From Chloroflexota bacterium (GTDB lineage Bacteria > Chloroflexota > Dehalococcoidia > UBA2979), in assembly GCA_009837285.1 (NCBI GenBank), contig VXTU01000102.1, positions 1 to 33,918 of the forward strand: 33,918 nucleotides of DNA, given 5' to 3'. A program made the translations under genes and the position numbers. The notes beneath the pieces are model-generated. The model was not told where the DNA came from and ran no database searches. It saw only the letters and a program-made list of their open reading frames with translations. This document shows, piece by piece, positions 9,301 through 16,769 of this stretch. Positions within the stretch are counted from its first letter, which is position 1, and every line of letters starts with the position of its first letter.

Positions 9301-9747
9301 GTGCGCGCCGTCGAGGAGTTCGACGTGCTCCTCGATCCCGGAGCGGAAGCGGATCGCCGCGGTGCCGAGCAGCGAGGAGCTCAGCAGGCTGTCGCCCACG
9401 CCGATGGCGTGGAGCCCGAGCGGCTCGGTGGTGCCCATGCGCGCCTGCGTGCCGCCCGTGCCGGCGAGGGCCGCACTCACGGCGGCGTCGGACTCAGCCT
9501 GCGCGTTGCTGTACGAAGTGCGGTCGAGCGGCACCTCTTCCCTCGTGACCCGCACCTGCAAGTCGGTGAGGTCGACGCTCTGCAGCGCCTCGCGCAGCGC
9601 GAGGTCGCGCAGCACGCCGTCGAAGGCCGGGATCGCGGCGACCGAGGCGGCGAGGAGCACCATCCCGGACGCGAGCGCGAGCGTGCCGTGCCACTGCCGA
9701 CGCACAGCGGCCATCGCGATCCGCAGCAGGAGGCGGAGCTGGTTCAT
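6373..9747 (-). CDS. Large FtsX/MacB-like ABC transporter permease (1124 aa)
   Basis: N-terminal TM, large extracytoplasmic domain, central TM bundle, second soluble domain and C-terminal TM bundle; operon with two ATPases; TACGAT-N7-ATG upstream. Confidence 0.85.
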   Translation of the reverse strand: MNQLRLLLRIAMAAVRRQWHGTLALASGMVLLAASVAAIPAFDGVLRDLALREALQSVDLTDLQVRVTREEVPLDRTSYSNAQAESDAAVSAALAGTGGTQARMGTTEPLGLHAIGVGDSLLSSSLLGTAAIRFRSGIEEHVELLDGAHPLAQPRADDDRIPVLIGADTAEALGVGAGTLLVLHPIRGQSGTPTVVQVAGVARPLDATDPYWSGAPELLGLAEGSTFALLVPEATFFGAAADLLGAVDVTFESSYAIRAVEVRASDTAPLVERVRALVTDPAVLPGAHVQSNLPRALSRAGSVTGLDRTALTLLFAQVAAASGVFVAWLSAHLARARRDRHGALAVRGASTSQRTAAEAFTILPAGLAALVVGPPLAAAAVAGLGRLDALGATAGGDWLRFELTAEVALYGAAGAALAFVLALVPAALVARRGADAQSARGVGRPGLLGAGSVALLAAVGGGFWLLTRGDDLFGLGPKGVATEYPVLLAPVALLLPATVGGCWLLPQLARPLARAVAISPSVVWLEAFRSLARRPVGTAFALVVVAAGMAVLLATLPGALDRSPGERAAHTAGADVRALGLRGLDAEGESAFRTAIAGVPATAASPVTRVEATLTTLDGSGDPVAIELLGVEPASFGGVATVRDDFSRQPLDGTLAALSTNATSLDGIAAPPGTRQLGGWVRLHNIDGEIRIALSVTDAAGRPYELLLGRLQTGALVHWGFLAADLQTPIGLDGAPIGRAIEAPLTIHAFYAQLSTEVARNAGGISFGPIVSTLDPPEALLDAVDRLVPQSSEFARRAILHDLEDTTGLEPIADLSAVGTSQTVRANPPTAPGATGSTRLDWPAAPSDAEAVRVRGFRQETDGAPVLLYASRQALDDLGATVGDELRLQVAGRFLAAQAAGLLEHFPTLGADGSPFAVANLDRLLAAVNASPGANLRSTEAWFATSTPAATATALAGAYVDATTIVDRDAELATLAGARTLAGGWRGVLTLGFGALIALAVLAVTIEGFATVRGAERAAARAEALGGSGGEHLAAAVMTVLARLAVAAALGAGAGMLAARWLLDALGADPAGAVIVPPPRIELAPEPLFIVAAALAASFVLVVAAAALRYRGWSPHHALQLREA

Positions 9748-9754
9748 GCGTCAG

Positions 9755-9760
9755 ATCGTA
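9755..9760 (-). promoter_or_regulatory. Putative -10 element for leaderless transcription of the permease gene
   Basis: Minus strand reads gta TACGAT ctgacgc ATG, a spacing of 7 nt. Confidence 0.45.
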
Positions 9761-9793
9761 TACCGGGGACGCACGCGCCCGGCGGGGCGCGCG

Positions 9794-10201
9794 CTACTCG
9801 ATGCCGCGGCGCTGGAGATAGCGGGGGTTGCCGACCCGCACGGCGTCGAGCGTCGTCTCGCGCACGTGGGCGAGCGCCTCGGCGCGCCTCGGACCCTCAC
9901 CGAAGACGCCCGAGCGAATGTCAGAGGCAAGGCGCGCGGTCAGGTCGTCGAGGCGAGCGCGCCAGTCGCCGTCGCCGGGGGGCTCACCGTAGAGCGCCTC
10001 GAGGCGCGCGAGCGCGGCGCGGCCGGGGCCCTCGCCGGCCTCGAGCTCACGCGACGCGATGCCGATCGCGTTGTTGGCCATGAGCAACTCGTAGCGGCGG
10101 TCCCCCGGCACCGCGGGGGCGACCTCCTGCATCAGCGTCTCGCTCGCGATGCGCAGCAGCTCGACGCCGTCGAGTCCGTCGAGTGCACCCTGGTCAGCCA
10201 C
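9794..10201 (-). CDS. DUF6285-like small protein
   Basis: MADQGALDGLDGVELLRIASETLMQEVAPAVPGDRRYELLMANNAIGIASREL...; overlaps the stop of the phosphotransferase gene. Confidence 0.75.
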   Translation of the reverse strand: MADQGALDGLDGVELLRIASETLMQEVAPAVPGDRRYELLMANNAIGIASRELEAGEGPGRAALARLEALYGEPPGDGDWRARLDDLTARLASDIRSGVFGEGPRRAEALAHVRETTLDAVRVGNPRYLQRRGIE

Positions 10202-11258
10202 CGAACTCGCCCCGTTCCGCCTCGTCGATCATCGTGAGGATCTCGATCTCGACCTCGTCGGGGATGCGCCCGGTGAGCGCAAGCTCCAACGAGGGCTGAC
10301 GGCCGCTGGTGTGCCGCTCTCCCTGGTGGATGGCGATGATCGCCCACCGGACGTGCGCCATGACTTCCCAGTAGTGCACGGCGGCCGGGCCCAGGTCGCT
10401 GATGCCGCCCGCCTCGCGGTAGCCCTGCTCGAAGTCCTCGCGCGGCCCGAGCCCGCCGACGGGGCGGTCGAAGCGGTTTGCGCGCCAGCAGCGCGCGGTC
10501 AGCCACCCGACGTCCTCGAGGGGGTCGCCCCAGCGCGCGAACTCCCAGTCCAGCACGCCACTCAGACCGTCGTCATCCACCATGAAGTTGCCGTTGCGAT
10601 AGTCGCCGTGCACGAGCACGAGCTGCTCGGTGGGTCGCGCGTTGCGCTCCAGCCAGCGCAGCCCCCACTCGAGCGCCGGGCGCGGCCTCGGATGTGCGTC
10701 GAGGGCAGCGCGGAACTCGGCCACGTAAGCCAGCGCGGGGCTTGGCTCGGGCTTCGGCAGGAACGTCAGCGACGGCGTGTCGAGCGGCACGGTCTGTAGC
10801 TGCGCCAGTTCCTTCCCGATGGCGGCGAGGAGCGCCGGGCGTGACCCGCCGAGCTCCTCGTTGCGCACGAGGAGGTGTGCGGCGGCCACGCCGGGCGCGA
10901 AGCGGCTGACCGCGAACGGTCGGCCGAGCACCGAGGCGTCCTCGCAGCACCACAATGGCTCCGGCACGGTCGCACCGGCGTCCGCGGCAGCGCGAGCCAC
11001 GGCGAACTCGCGCACCAGGTCCAGGCTCTCGGCCAGCGTGGCGTCGCCCGCCGCCCGCACGACCAGCTCGTGCGCACCGGCGAGCGCGCCGCCCTCGAAC
11101 GTGGCGTCGAGGCGCCAGTGCAGGTGGATCGCGCCGCCGCCCAGCGGCTCGATGCCGCTGACCGCGACATCGGTCGCGCCCCCCTCGGCGGCGAGCCATC
11201 CGGCGAGCGCTGACTGGGCGTCGGCGTCCTGGAGGTCGAGCGGCGTGATGTCTGCCAT
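10194..11258 (-). CDS. Phosphotransferase family protein (APH-like kinase) with intact catalytic motifs
   Basis: VLVHGDYRNGNFMVDDDGLSGVLDWEFARWGDPLEDVGWL. Confidence 0.92.
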   Translation of the reverse strand: MADITPLDLQDADAQSALAGWLAAEGGATDVAVSGIEPLGGGAIHLHWRLDATFEGGALAGAHELVVRAAGDATLAESLDLVREFAVARAAADAGATVPEPLWCCEDASVLGRPFAVSRFAPGVAAAHLLVRNEELGGSRPALLAAIGKELAQLQTVPLDTPSLTFLPKPEPSPALAYVAEFRAALDAHPRPRPALEWGLRWLERNARPTEQLVLVHGDYRNGNFMVDDDGLSGVLDWEFARWGDPLEDVGWLTARCWRANRFDRPVGGLGPREDFEQGYREAGGISDLGPAAVHYWEVMAHVRWAIIAIHQGERHTSGRQPSLELALTGRIPDEVEIEILTMIDEAERGEFGG

Positions 11259-11262
11259 CCGA

Positions 11263-12282
11263 CTACCCGGCGGCCGCCGACGTGACACGCGCGAGGTGTG
11301 GCTGCACGACCTCGAAGAGCGGCAGGCGGTGGTCGATCGAGGTGTGGGCGGACTTGAGCAGCGTCTCCGAGGGGCGCTGCGCGCACATCGAGAGCGGCGC
11401 GACGGTGTTCCACAGCTCGGTCGCGACCATCAATGGCGGGATCAACTCGACCTCGTCACCCGTGAGGCGAGGGCTGGCGTGGGCGGCGTAGCCGGCGAGC
11501 CAGCTTCGCACCTTCTGGTTGTCCGAACCGCAGTCGATCACGAGGCTGCGCGCGATGTCTGCGACGCGCGCGTCCTCGTGCGCCATGTCGAAGTCGAGTA
11601 GCCCCGTCACCGTGTCCTCGACGAACAGCACGTTGGCGCCGAGACACTCGTAGTAGATCGCCGTGTCGGGCTGGTCGCCGTAGCCGTGGGCTTCGAGGTC
11701 GGCCACGTTGCGCTGTCGCGTGTCGGCCAGCACCTGCGCACGCTCCGGATCTTCGTCCGCGTACCAGGCGAGGAAGTCCTCGAACGATCGGAAGCCCTCC
11801 GGCGCGACGGCTGCGTCGAGGTCCGTGACGCGCCCGAAGGTCGGGCGCTGGCCCGGTGACGGCCACTCGCCGAGGTCCTCGTGGAGCAGCGCGAGCAGCG
11901 AGCCCTTGCGTTGCAGCAGCAGCTCGCTGCCCTCCGGCGGTGTGCCGCGCATGAACGGGAAGAGCGCCCACCGGCCCTCGTCGGTCTCGACCACGGTCTG
12001 GCCGTCCTCGGCGGCGATCGGGGCCGGAACGGGCCACTTGCGGTCGGCGAGGAAGCGCAGCAGGTCGTGCTCGTAGGGCAGCGACTCGGTGGCGCGTCGC
12101 GGGTGGTAGCGGCGGAGCACACGCGGGCGATCGTCGGTCTCGACGCGCCAGTGCTCATTGGCCGCGCCGCCGTCGAGGCGCTCGGTCGGTGCGCCCGCGA
12201 GGCCCCACGCGGCGAGCGCGGGCTCGATGGCTGCCGCGCTCGTGGCGCCGTTCTCTGTGTCGTGTCCCGCCGAGGTGCTCAC
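11263..12282 (-). CDS. APH-like phosphotransferase with degraded catalytic loop
   Basis: AIYYECLGANVLFVEDTVTGLLDFDMAHEDARVADIAR; overall APH architecture; GTG start. Confidence 0.88.
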   Translation of the reverse strand: MSTSAGHDTENGATSAAAIEPALAAWGLAGAPTERLDGGAANEHWRVETDDRPRVLRRYHPRRATESLPYEHDLLRFLADRKWPVPAPIAAEDGQTVVETDEGRWALFPFMRGTPPEGSELLLQRKGSLLALLHEDLGEWPSPGQRPTFGRVTDLDAAVAPEGFRSFEDFLAWYADEDPERAQVLADTRQRNVADLEAHGYGDQPDTAIYYECLGANVLFVEDTVTGLLDFDMAHEDARVADIARSLVIDCGSDNQKVRSWLAGYAAHASPRLTGDEVELIPPLMVATELWNTVAPLSMCAQRPSETLLKSAHTSIDHRLPLFEVVQPHLARVTSAAAG

Positions 12283-12338
12283 GTCGGTTCCGTCCGGGCT
12301 GCCGGCATATGGTAGAGCACTCGGCGCACCCGAACCCG

Positions 12339-12392
12339 CTCCGCGCCGGAGAGCGGCCGGATCCCCTTCGTTCGGGGAACGGGTGAGGGATT
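12339..12392. repeat. Palindromic repeat related to the same family (copy R4, diverged), between divergent genes
   Basis: ccgctccgcgccggagagcggccggatccccttcgttcggggaacgggtgaggga; two hairpins. Confidence 0.55.
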
Positions 12393-12455
12393 ACAGATTG
12401 ATCTGGATCGAATAGAGTGTGCGCGCGTACCCCGGTGGGTGCGCCAGAGTGCGTA

Positions 12456-12469
12456 CGTGATAGATCACG
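12456..12469. promoter_or_regulatory. Perfect inverted repeat CGTGAT-AG-ATCACG, putative operator
   Basis: cgtgatagatcacg immediately upstream of the molybdenum hydroxylase start. Confidence 0.4.
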
Positions 12470-12490
12470 AATCAGTGGAGGAATAGGCCC

Positions 12491-14773
12491 ATGGTAGCGA
12501 CGGACCGACCGCTTAACGTCGTCGGCACACGCCCGGTGCGCCCGGACGGTGTGGACAAGGTGACGGGCCGCGCCACCTACGGTGGCGACGTGCGTTTCCC
12601 GGGCATGCTCTATGGCCGCATCCTGCGCAGCCCGCACGCGCACGCCGTCATCAAGAACATCGACGCCTCGAAGGCCCTCGAGCTGGACGGCGTCCGAGCC
12701 ATCGTCACCAACGCGGACTTCCAGCGGCAGCCCGACGAGGAGGTCGCGCTCGGCGAGCTGACGGCCAACCTGAGCGAGATGCTGGACCAGGTGATCGCCG
12801 GTACGAAGGCGCTCTACCGCGGCCACGCCATCGCCGCCATCGCGGCGACCGACCCGCACATCGCCGAGGACGCGCTCGACCTCATCGAGGTGGAGTACGA
12901 GGTCCTCGAGGCCGTGCTCGACCCGCAGGAGGCGATGCGCCCCGGCGCGCCGCAGCTGCACCCGGGCATGGTCACGCAGGAGGTCGGCGGCCTCTTCGAC
13001 GGCGAGACCGGCGAAGCCGGGACCGAGGAGACGAACGCCGCCAAGCACGTCAAGTTCACCAAGGGCGACCTCGATGCCGGGTTTGCCGAGGCGGACATCG
13101 TCATAGAGCGCGAGTTCGACACGGGGATGTACCACCAGGGCTACATCGAGACGCACAACGGCACCGCGCTATGGAAGAACGACGACCGCATCCAGGTCTG
13201 GTCCAGCACGCAGGGCCAGTTCGAGGTGCGCGACCAGACCGCGCTGCTGTGCGGGCTGGCCCCCTCGCGCGTGACCGTTGAGCCGGTCGAGATCGGCGGC
13301 GGCTTCGGCGGCAAGACCCACGTTGTGATGGAGCCACTGGCCGCGATCCTGTCGAAGAAGACAGGCCGCCCGGTGAAGATGATCATGACCCGCCAGGAGG
13401 TCTTCGAGGGCACGGGCCCCACCTCCGGCACCCACAACCGCGTGAAGATCGGCGCCAAGCGCGACGGCACCATTACCGCAATGGACGCCGAGCTGATCTT
13501 CGAGGCCGGCGCCTACCCGGGCTCGCCGTTCACGGCGGGCGCGATGTGCGCCTTCGCCCCCTACGACGTCGACAACATCGAGGTCGAGGGCTGGGACGTG
13601 GTGGTCAACAAGCCGAAGGTCGGCGCGTACCGCGCGCCGGGCGCCCCGGCGGCCGAGTACGCCGTCGAGTCGGTGATCGACGAGATCGCCGAGCGGCTGG
13701 AGCTCGACCCGCTGGAGTTCCGGCTCCAGAACGCTGCGGAGGAAGGCACCGTGCGTGCCGACGGCGCGGCGTTCGGCGTGATCGGGAACGTTGACACGCT
13801 GGAGGCCATCCAGCAGAGCGAGCACTACCGCTCCGAGCTGTCCGGCGAGAACCGTGGCCGCGGCGTGGCCGCTGGCTTCTGGTTCAACGTCGGCTTCACC
13901 TCGGCGGCGCACGCCAACGTGATGTCCGACGGCACCGTCGGGCTCGTCGTCGGCTCCGCCGACATCGGCGGGACGCGTGCGGCCATCGCGATGCAGTTCG
14001 CGGAGACGCTCGGCATCCCGTACGAGTCGGTGAACCCGCAGGTCGTGAACACCGACGCGATCGGCTACACGATGGTCACCGGTGGTAGCCGCACCGCCTT
14101 CGCAGGCGGCTGGGCCGCCCACGAGGCCGCCCTCGACGTCCGTCGCCAGCTCGAAGAGCGCGCGGCGGCGATCTGGGAGTGCGACCAGGACGCCGTCAGC
14201 TACGAGGACGGCGTGCTGAGCGGTCCGGATGACCAGTCGTTCACGTTCAAGGAGATCTGCGAGCAGTTGCCGCACACCGGCGGGCTGATCCAGGGCAAGG
14301 CCGACGTGTCGCCCGACACCTCCGGCCCGGCCTTCGCGTGCCACGTTGTGGACGTCGAGGTCGACCCGGAGACGGGCAAGGTGGACATCCTCCGCTACAC
14401 GGCCGCGCAGGACGTGGGCACGGCGGTGCACCCCTCGTACGTCGAAAGCCAGATCCAGGGCGGCGTCGCCCAGGGGATCGGCATGGCGCTCCACGAGGAG
14501 TACGTGTTCGACGACAGCGGCAACATGGAGAACCCCACGTTGCTCGACTACCGCATGCCGACCACGTTCGACCTGCCGATGCTCGACGTACTGCTCGTCG
14601 AGGTGGCGAACCCCGGGCACCCGTACGGCGTGCGCGGCGTCGGTGAGATCCCGATCGTGCCGCCGCTTGCGGCGGTCGCGAACGCGATCCACGACGCGAT
14701 GGGCGTGCGAGTGACGCAGCTTCCGGCGACGCCGGACCGCATGCTCGAGCTGCTCGAGGAGCAGGGCAGCTAG
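12491..14773 (+). CDS. Xanthine dehydrogenase / CoxL-family molybdopterin-binding large subunit
   Basis: RPDGVDKVTGRATYGGDVRFPGMLYGRILRSPHAHA; GGGFGGKTH; AYRAPGAPAAEYAVE; GVGEIPIVPPLAAVANAI; SD ggagga. Confidence 0.95.
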   Translation: MVATDRPLNVVGTRPVRPDGVDKVTGRATYGGDVRFPGMLYGRILRSPHAHAVIKNIDASKALELDGVRAIVTNADFQRQPDEEVALGELTANLSEMLDQVIAGTKALYRGHAIAAIAATDPHIAEDALDLIEVEYEVLEAVLDPQEAMRPGAPQLHPGMVTQEVGGLFDGETGEAGTEETNAAKHVKFTKGDLDAGFAEADIVIEREFDTGMYHQGYIETHNGTALWKNDDRIQVWSSTQGQFEVRDQTALLCGLAPSRVTVEPVEIGGGFGGKTHVVMEPLAAILSKKTGRPVKMIMTRQEVFEGTGPTSGTHNRVKIGAKRDGTITAMDAELIFEAGAYPGSPFTAGAMCAFAPYDVDNIEVEGWDVVVNKPKVGAYRAPGAPAAEYAVESVIDEIAERLELDPLEFRLQNAAEEGTVRADGAAFGVIGNVDTLEAIQQSEHYRSELSGENRGRGVAAGFWFNVGFTSAAHANVMSDGTVGLVVGSADIGGTRAAIAMQFAETLGIPYESVNPQVVNTDAIGYTMVTGGSRTAFAGGWAAHEAALDVRRQLEERAAAIWECDQDAVSYEDGVLSGPDDQSFTFKEICEQLPHTGGLIQGKADVSPDTSGPAFACHVVDVEVDPETGKVDILRYTAAQDVGTAVHPSYVESQIQGGVAQGIGMALHEEYVFDDSGNMENPTLLDYRMPTTFDLPMLDVLLVEVANPGHPYGVRGVGEIPIVPPLAAVANAIHDAMGVRVTQLPATPDRMLELLEEQGS

Positions 14774-14800
14774 TCAGCAGCCCTCGAGGCGGACACACAG

Positions 14801-14831
14801 CGGCCGGGGCATTGCCCCGGCCGCTTGCTTT
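14801..14831 (+). terminator. Intrinsic-terminator-like hairpin after the molybdenum hydroxylase gene
   Basis: gcggccggggc att gccccggccgc ttgctttg. Confidence 0.6.
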
Positions 14832-14892
14832 GTGGAGGTGCTGGCGCGGGATTCCGTTTGTCATAACGTTGCAACGGTATCGTGACGCACCT

Positions 14893-15378
14893 ATGCTGAT
14901 GGAGCGACGGCAGGAGCCGACGAGACCGATGCCGATTGTTGGTGCCGCCCGCATCGGGCGGGCAATGTTGCTGCTGGCGGTCCTGCTCGGAATCAGCGTA
15001 AGTGCCGTCCTGTACGACCATAACGGATGGGATTTCCTCGGAGGGAGCGCGCTGGGAGCCGCTCCCGCGGGCATCGTGAAGATGGGTGCGTCGCTCGCAC
15101 CGCTGGTGGTGGTATCGGTTACTGTGATGATCCTCGTGGTCGAGGGGGGAACGATGGTTGCAGACGCATTCCGCGAACAACTCAAGAAGCGCCGCGAGCG
15201 CGCGCGCCAGCGCGGTCGCGAAGAGGGCCTGGCAGAAGGCCGTGAGGCAGGTTTGGCAGTGGGCCTTGAGAAAGGCCTTGCAGCCGAACGAGCGCGGTGG
15301 CAAGAGTGGCTCGAGCGGAAGCAGGCTGCCGAGCTTGAGAACCGTCCGTTCGACGAGCCACCGCCCGGGACCGAATAG
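14893..15378 (+). CDS. Small two-TM protein with charged coiled-coil-like tail ending NRPFDEPPPGTE
   Basis: AMLLLAVLLGISVSAVLY and LAPLVVVSVTVMILVVEGG TM segments, then REEGLAEGREAGLAVGLEKGLAAERARWQEWLERKQAAELENRPFDEPPPGTE. Confidence 0.7.
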   Translation: MLMERRQEPTRPMPIVGAARIGRAMLLLAVLLGISVSAVLYDHNGWDFLGGSALGAAPAGIVKMGASLAPLVVVSVTVMILVVEGGTMVADAFREQLKKRRERARQRGREEGLAEGREAGLAVGLEKGLAAERARWQEWLERKQAAELENRPFDEPPPGTE

Positions 15379-15391
15379 AACCACCTACCCG

Positions 15392-15547
15392 ATGGTTACA
15401 GACGCATTCCGGGAACGACTCCACGAGCGCGCGCGGCGGCGTGGTCGCGACGAGGAGCGGGCAAAGTGGCAGGATTGGCTCGCTCGGAAGCAGGCCGCGG
15501 AGCTTGAGAACCGCCCGTTCGACGAGCCACCCCCGGGCGAGGAGTAG
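15392..15547 (+). CDS. 51-aa soluble paralog of the preceding protein's tail
   Basis: MVTDAFRERLHERARRRGRDEERAKWQDWLARKQAAELENRPFDEPPPGEE; strong nucleotide similarity to 15153-15378. Confidence 0.7.
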   Translation: MVTDAFRERLHERARRRGRDEERAKWQDWLARKQAAELENRPFDEPPPGEE

Positions 15548-15617
15548 TTCGCGGTCCCGGTCGCGATCCATAGCTGGGGCACTCCCCGGCCACTCGCCGG
15601 TCACCCGCGCGTCGCAG

Positions 15618-16448
15618 TCAGGCCGTGGCGGTCTCGAAGTAGCGCTCGATCGCTGCGGGCGTCTGCGTCTCGAGCATGTTGACGACGGAGTCCGGCATCG
15701 CTTCCATCGCTTCCGCCGCCGTCTCCACGCCAGCGCACGTGCGGCTCAACGTCTCGAAGGCGCTCGCCTGGTCGGAGACGAACATCGAGTCGACGATGAG
15801 GCCGTGGCCGGGCACATAGCGGTCGACCATCGCCGCGCCGAGCTTGCGTAGCGTCGGACCCCAGTCGTTCGGGAACGCTTCGCCGGTAATCGGCGGACCC
15901 GACTGCTCGATGAGGTCCCCGGCGAACGCGAGGTCAGCGCCCTCTACGCCGATGGCGATGTCGTTGTCAGTGTGCGCGCGCCCGAGGTAGGCGAGCTTCA
16001 GGTCGATGTTGCCGAGGTGCAGGTCTATGAAGTTCTGGAACGTCACCGCCGGGGGCGTGACCGGGACGGCCTGCACCTGCTCACGGATCATCGGCATGTG
16101 GGACGCCATCGTGTCGCGGTGCGAGGTGCCTTCGTCGCCGACGAGCTTCAGCCGGCACCGCTCGTGGCCGACGGTGATGGCCGGAAGGAACCACCAGTTT
16201 CCGAAGCTGTGGTCGCCGTGGTAGTGCGTGTTGATGACGTAACGGACGGGCTTGTCCGTCACGCTCGCCACCGCGTTCAACAGGGCGCGCGCGTCCGACT
16301 CGGTCGTGCCGGTGTCGACCACGGCGACGGCGTCGTCACCGACGATGATGCCGGTGTTGACCATGATGAAGCCCGTGATCGTGTAGATGTAGACGCCGTC
16401 GGCGACCTCGTACAGACCGGCCACGGGCTTCGCGCCCCCCGTCGTCAC
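15618..16448 (-). CDS. MBL-fold metallo-hydrolase
   Basis: NTHYHGDHSFGN metal motif; VVDTGTTESDA; YVPGHG. Confidence 0.93.
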   Translation of the reverse strand: MTTGGAKPVAGLYEVADGVYIYTITGFIMVNTGIIVGDDAVAVVDTGTTESDARALLNAVASVTDKPVRYVINTHYHGDHSFGNWWFLPAITVGHERCRLKLVGDEGTSHRDTMASHMPMIREQVQAVPVTPPAVTFQNFIDLHLGNIDLKLAYLGRAHTDNDIAIGVEGADLAFAGDLIEQSGPPITGEAFPNDWGPTLRKLGAAMVDRYVPGHGLIVDSMFVSDQASAFETLSRTCAGVETAAEAMEAMPDSVVNMLETQTPAAIERYFETATA

Positions 16449-16723
16449 GACACCGCTGCGATCTGACCCAGCTCGCGCTCGCCGCGCTCAATGGCGGCGA
16501 GCAATGCCTTGACGAGCTCGCGCCCGGACTCGGCCGTGAGCTCGACGGCCACGCGCGCGCCTGGCCCTGCCGAGGCGTCGACGAAGTCGATGCTGAGCGC
16601 GTGGTCCTCGGGGAGGTTGAATGGGTGGTCGAACATCACGTTGACGCGGTCGACCCGGAACCAGCCCTTCGGCCCCTTGCCGCTGCCCAGGATGTCGGCC
16701 TGCTCGACGATCATCGTGCACAT
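16445..16723 (-). CDS. DUF6295-like small protein (92 aa)
   Basis: MCTMIVEQADILGSGKGPKGWFRVDRVNVMFDHPFNLPEDHALSIDFVDASAGPGARVAVEL; GTGA overlap with the MBL gene. Confidence 0.75.
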   Translation of the reverse strand: MCTMIVEQADILGSGKGPKGWFRVDRVNVMFDHPFNLPEDHALSIDFVDASAGPGARVAVELTAESGRELVKALLAAIERGERELGQIAAVS

Positions 16724-16769
16724 GGTTGCCCTCGATTCCTTCGATGTGGGTTGGAGGTAGCGGCGGCTC

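Noticed and set aside
13169-14692. 507-aa minus-strand ORF
   Set aside because: Antisense to the well-supported molybdenum hydroxylase; composition typical of a shadow ORF.
12491-14773. Form I aerobic CO dehydrogenase (coxL)
   Set aside because: Active-site loop is AYRAPGAP rather than AYRCSFR, and no coxM/coxS neighbours.
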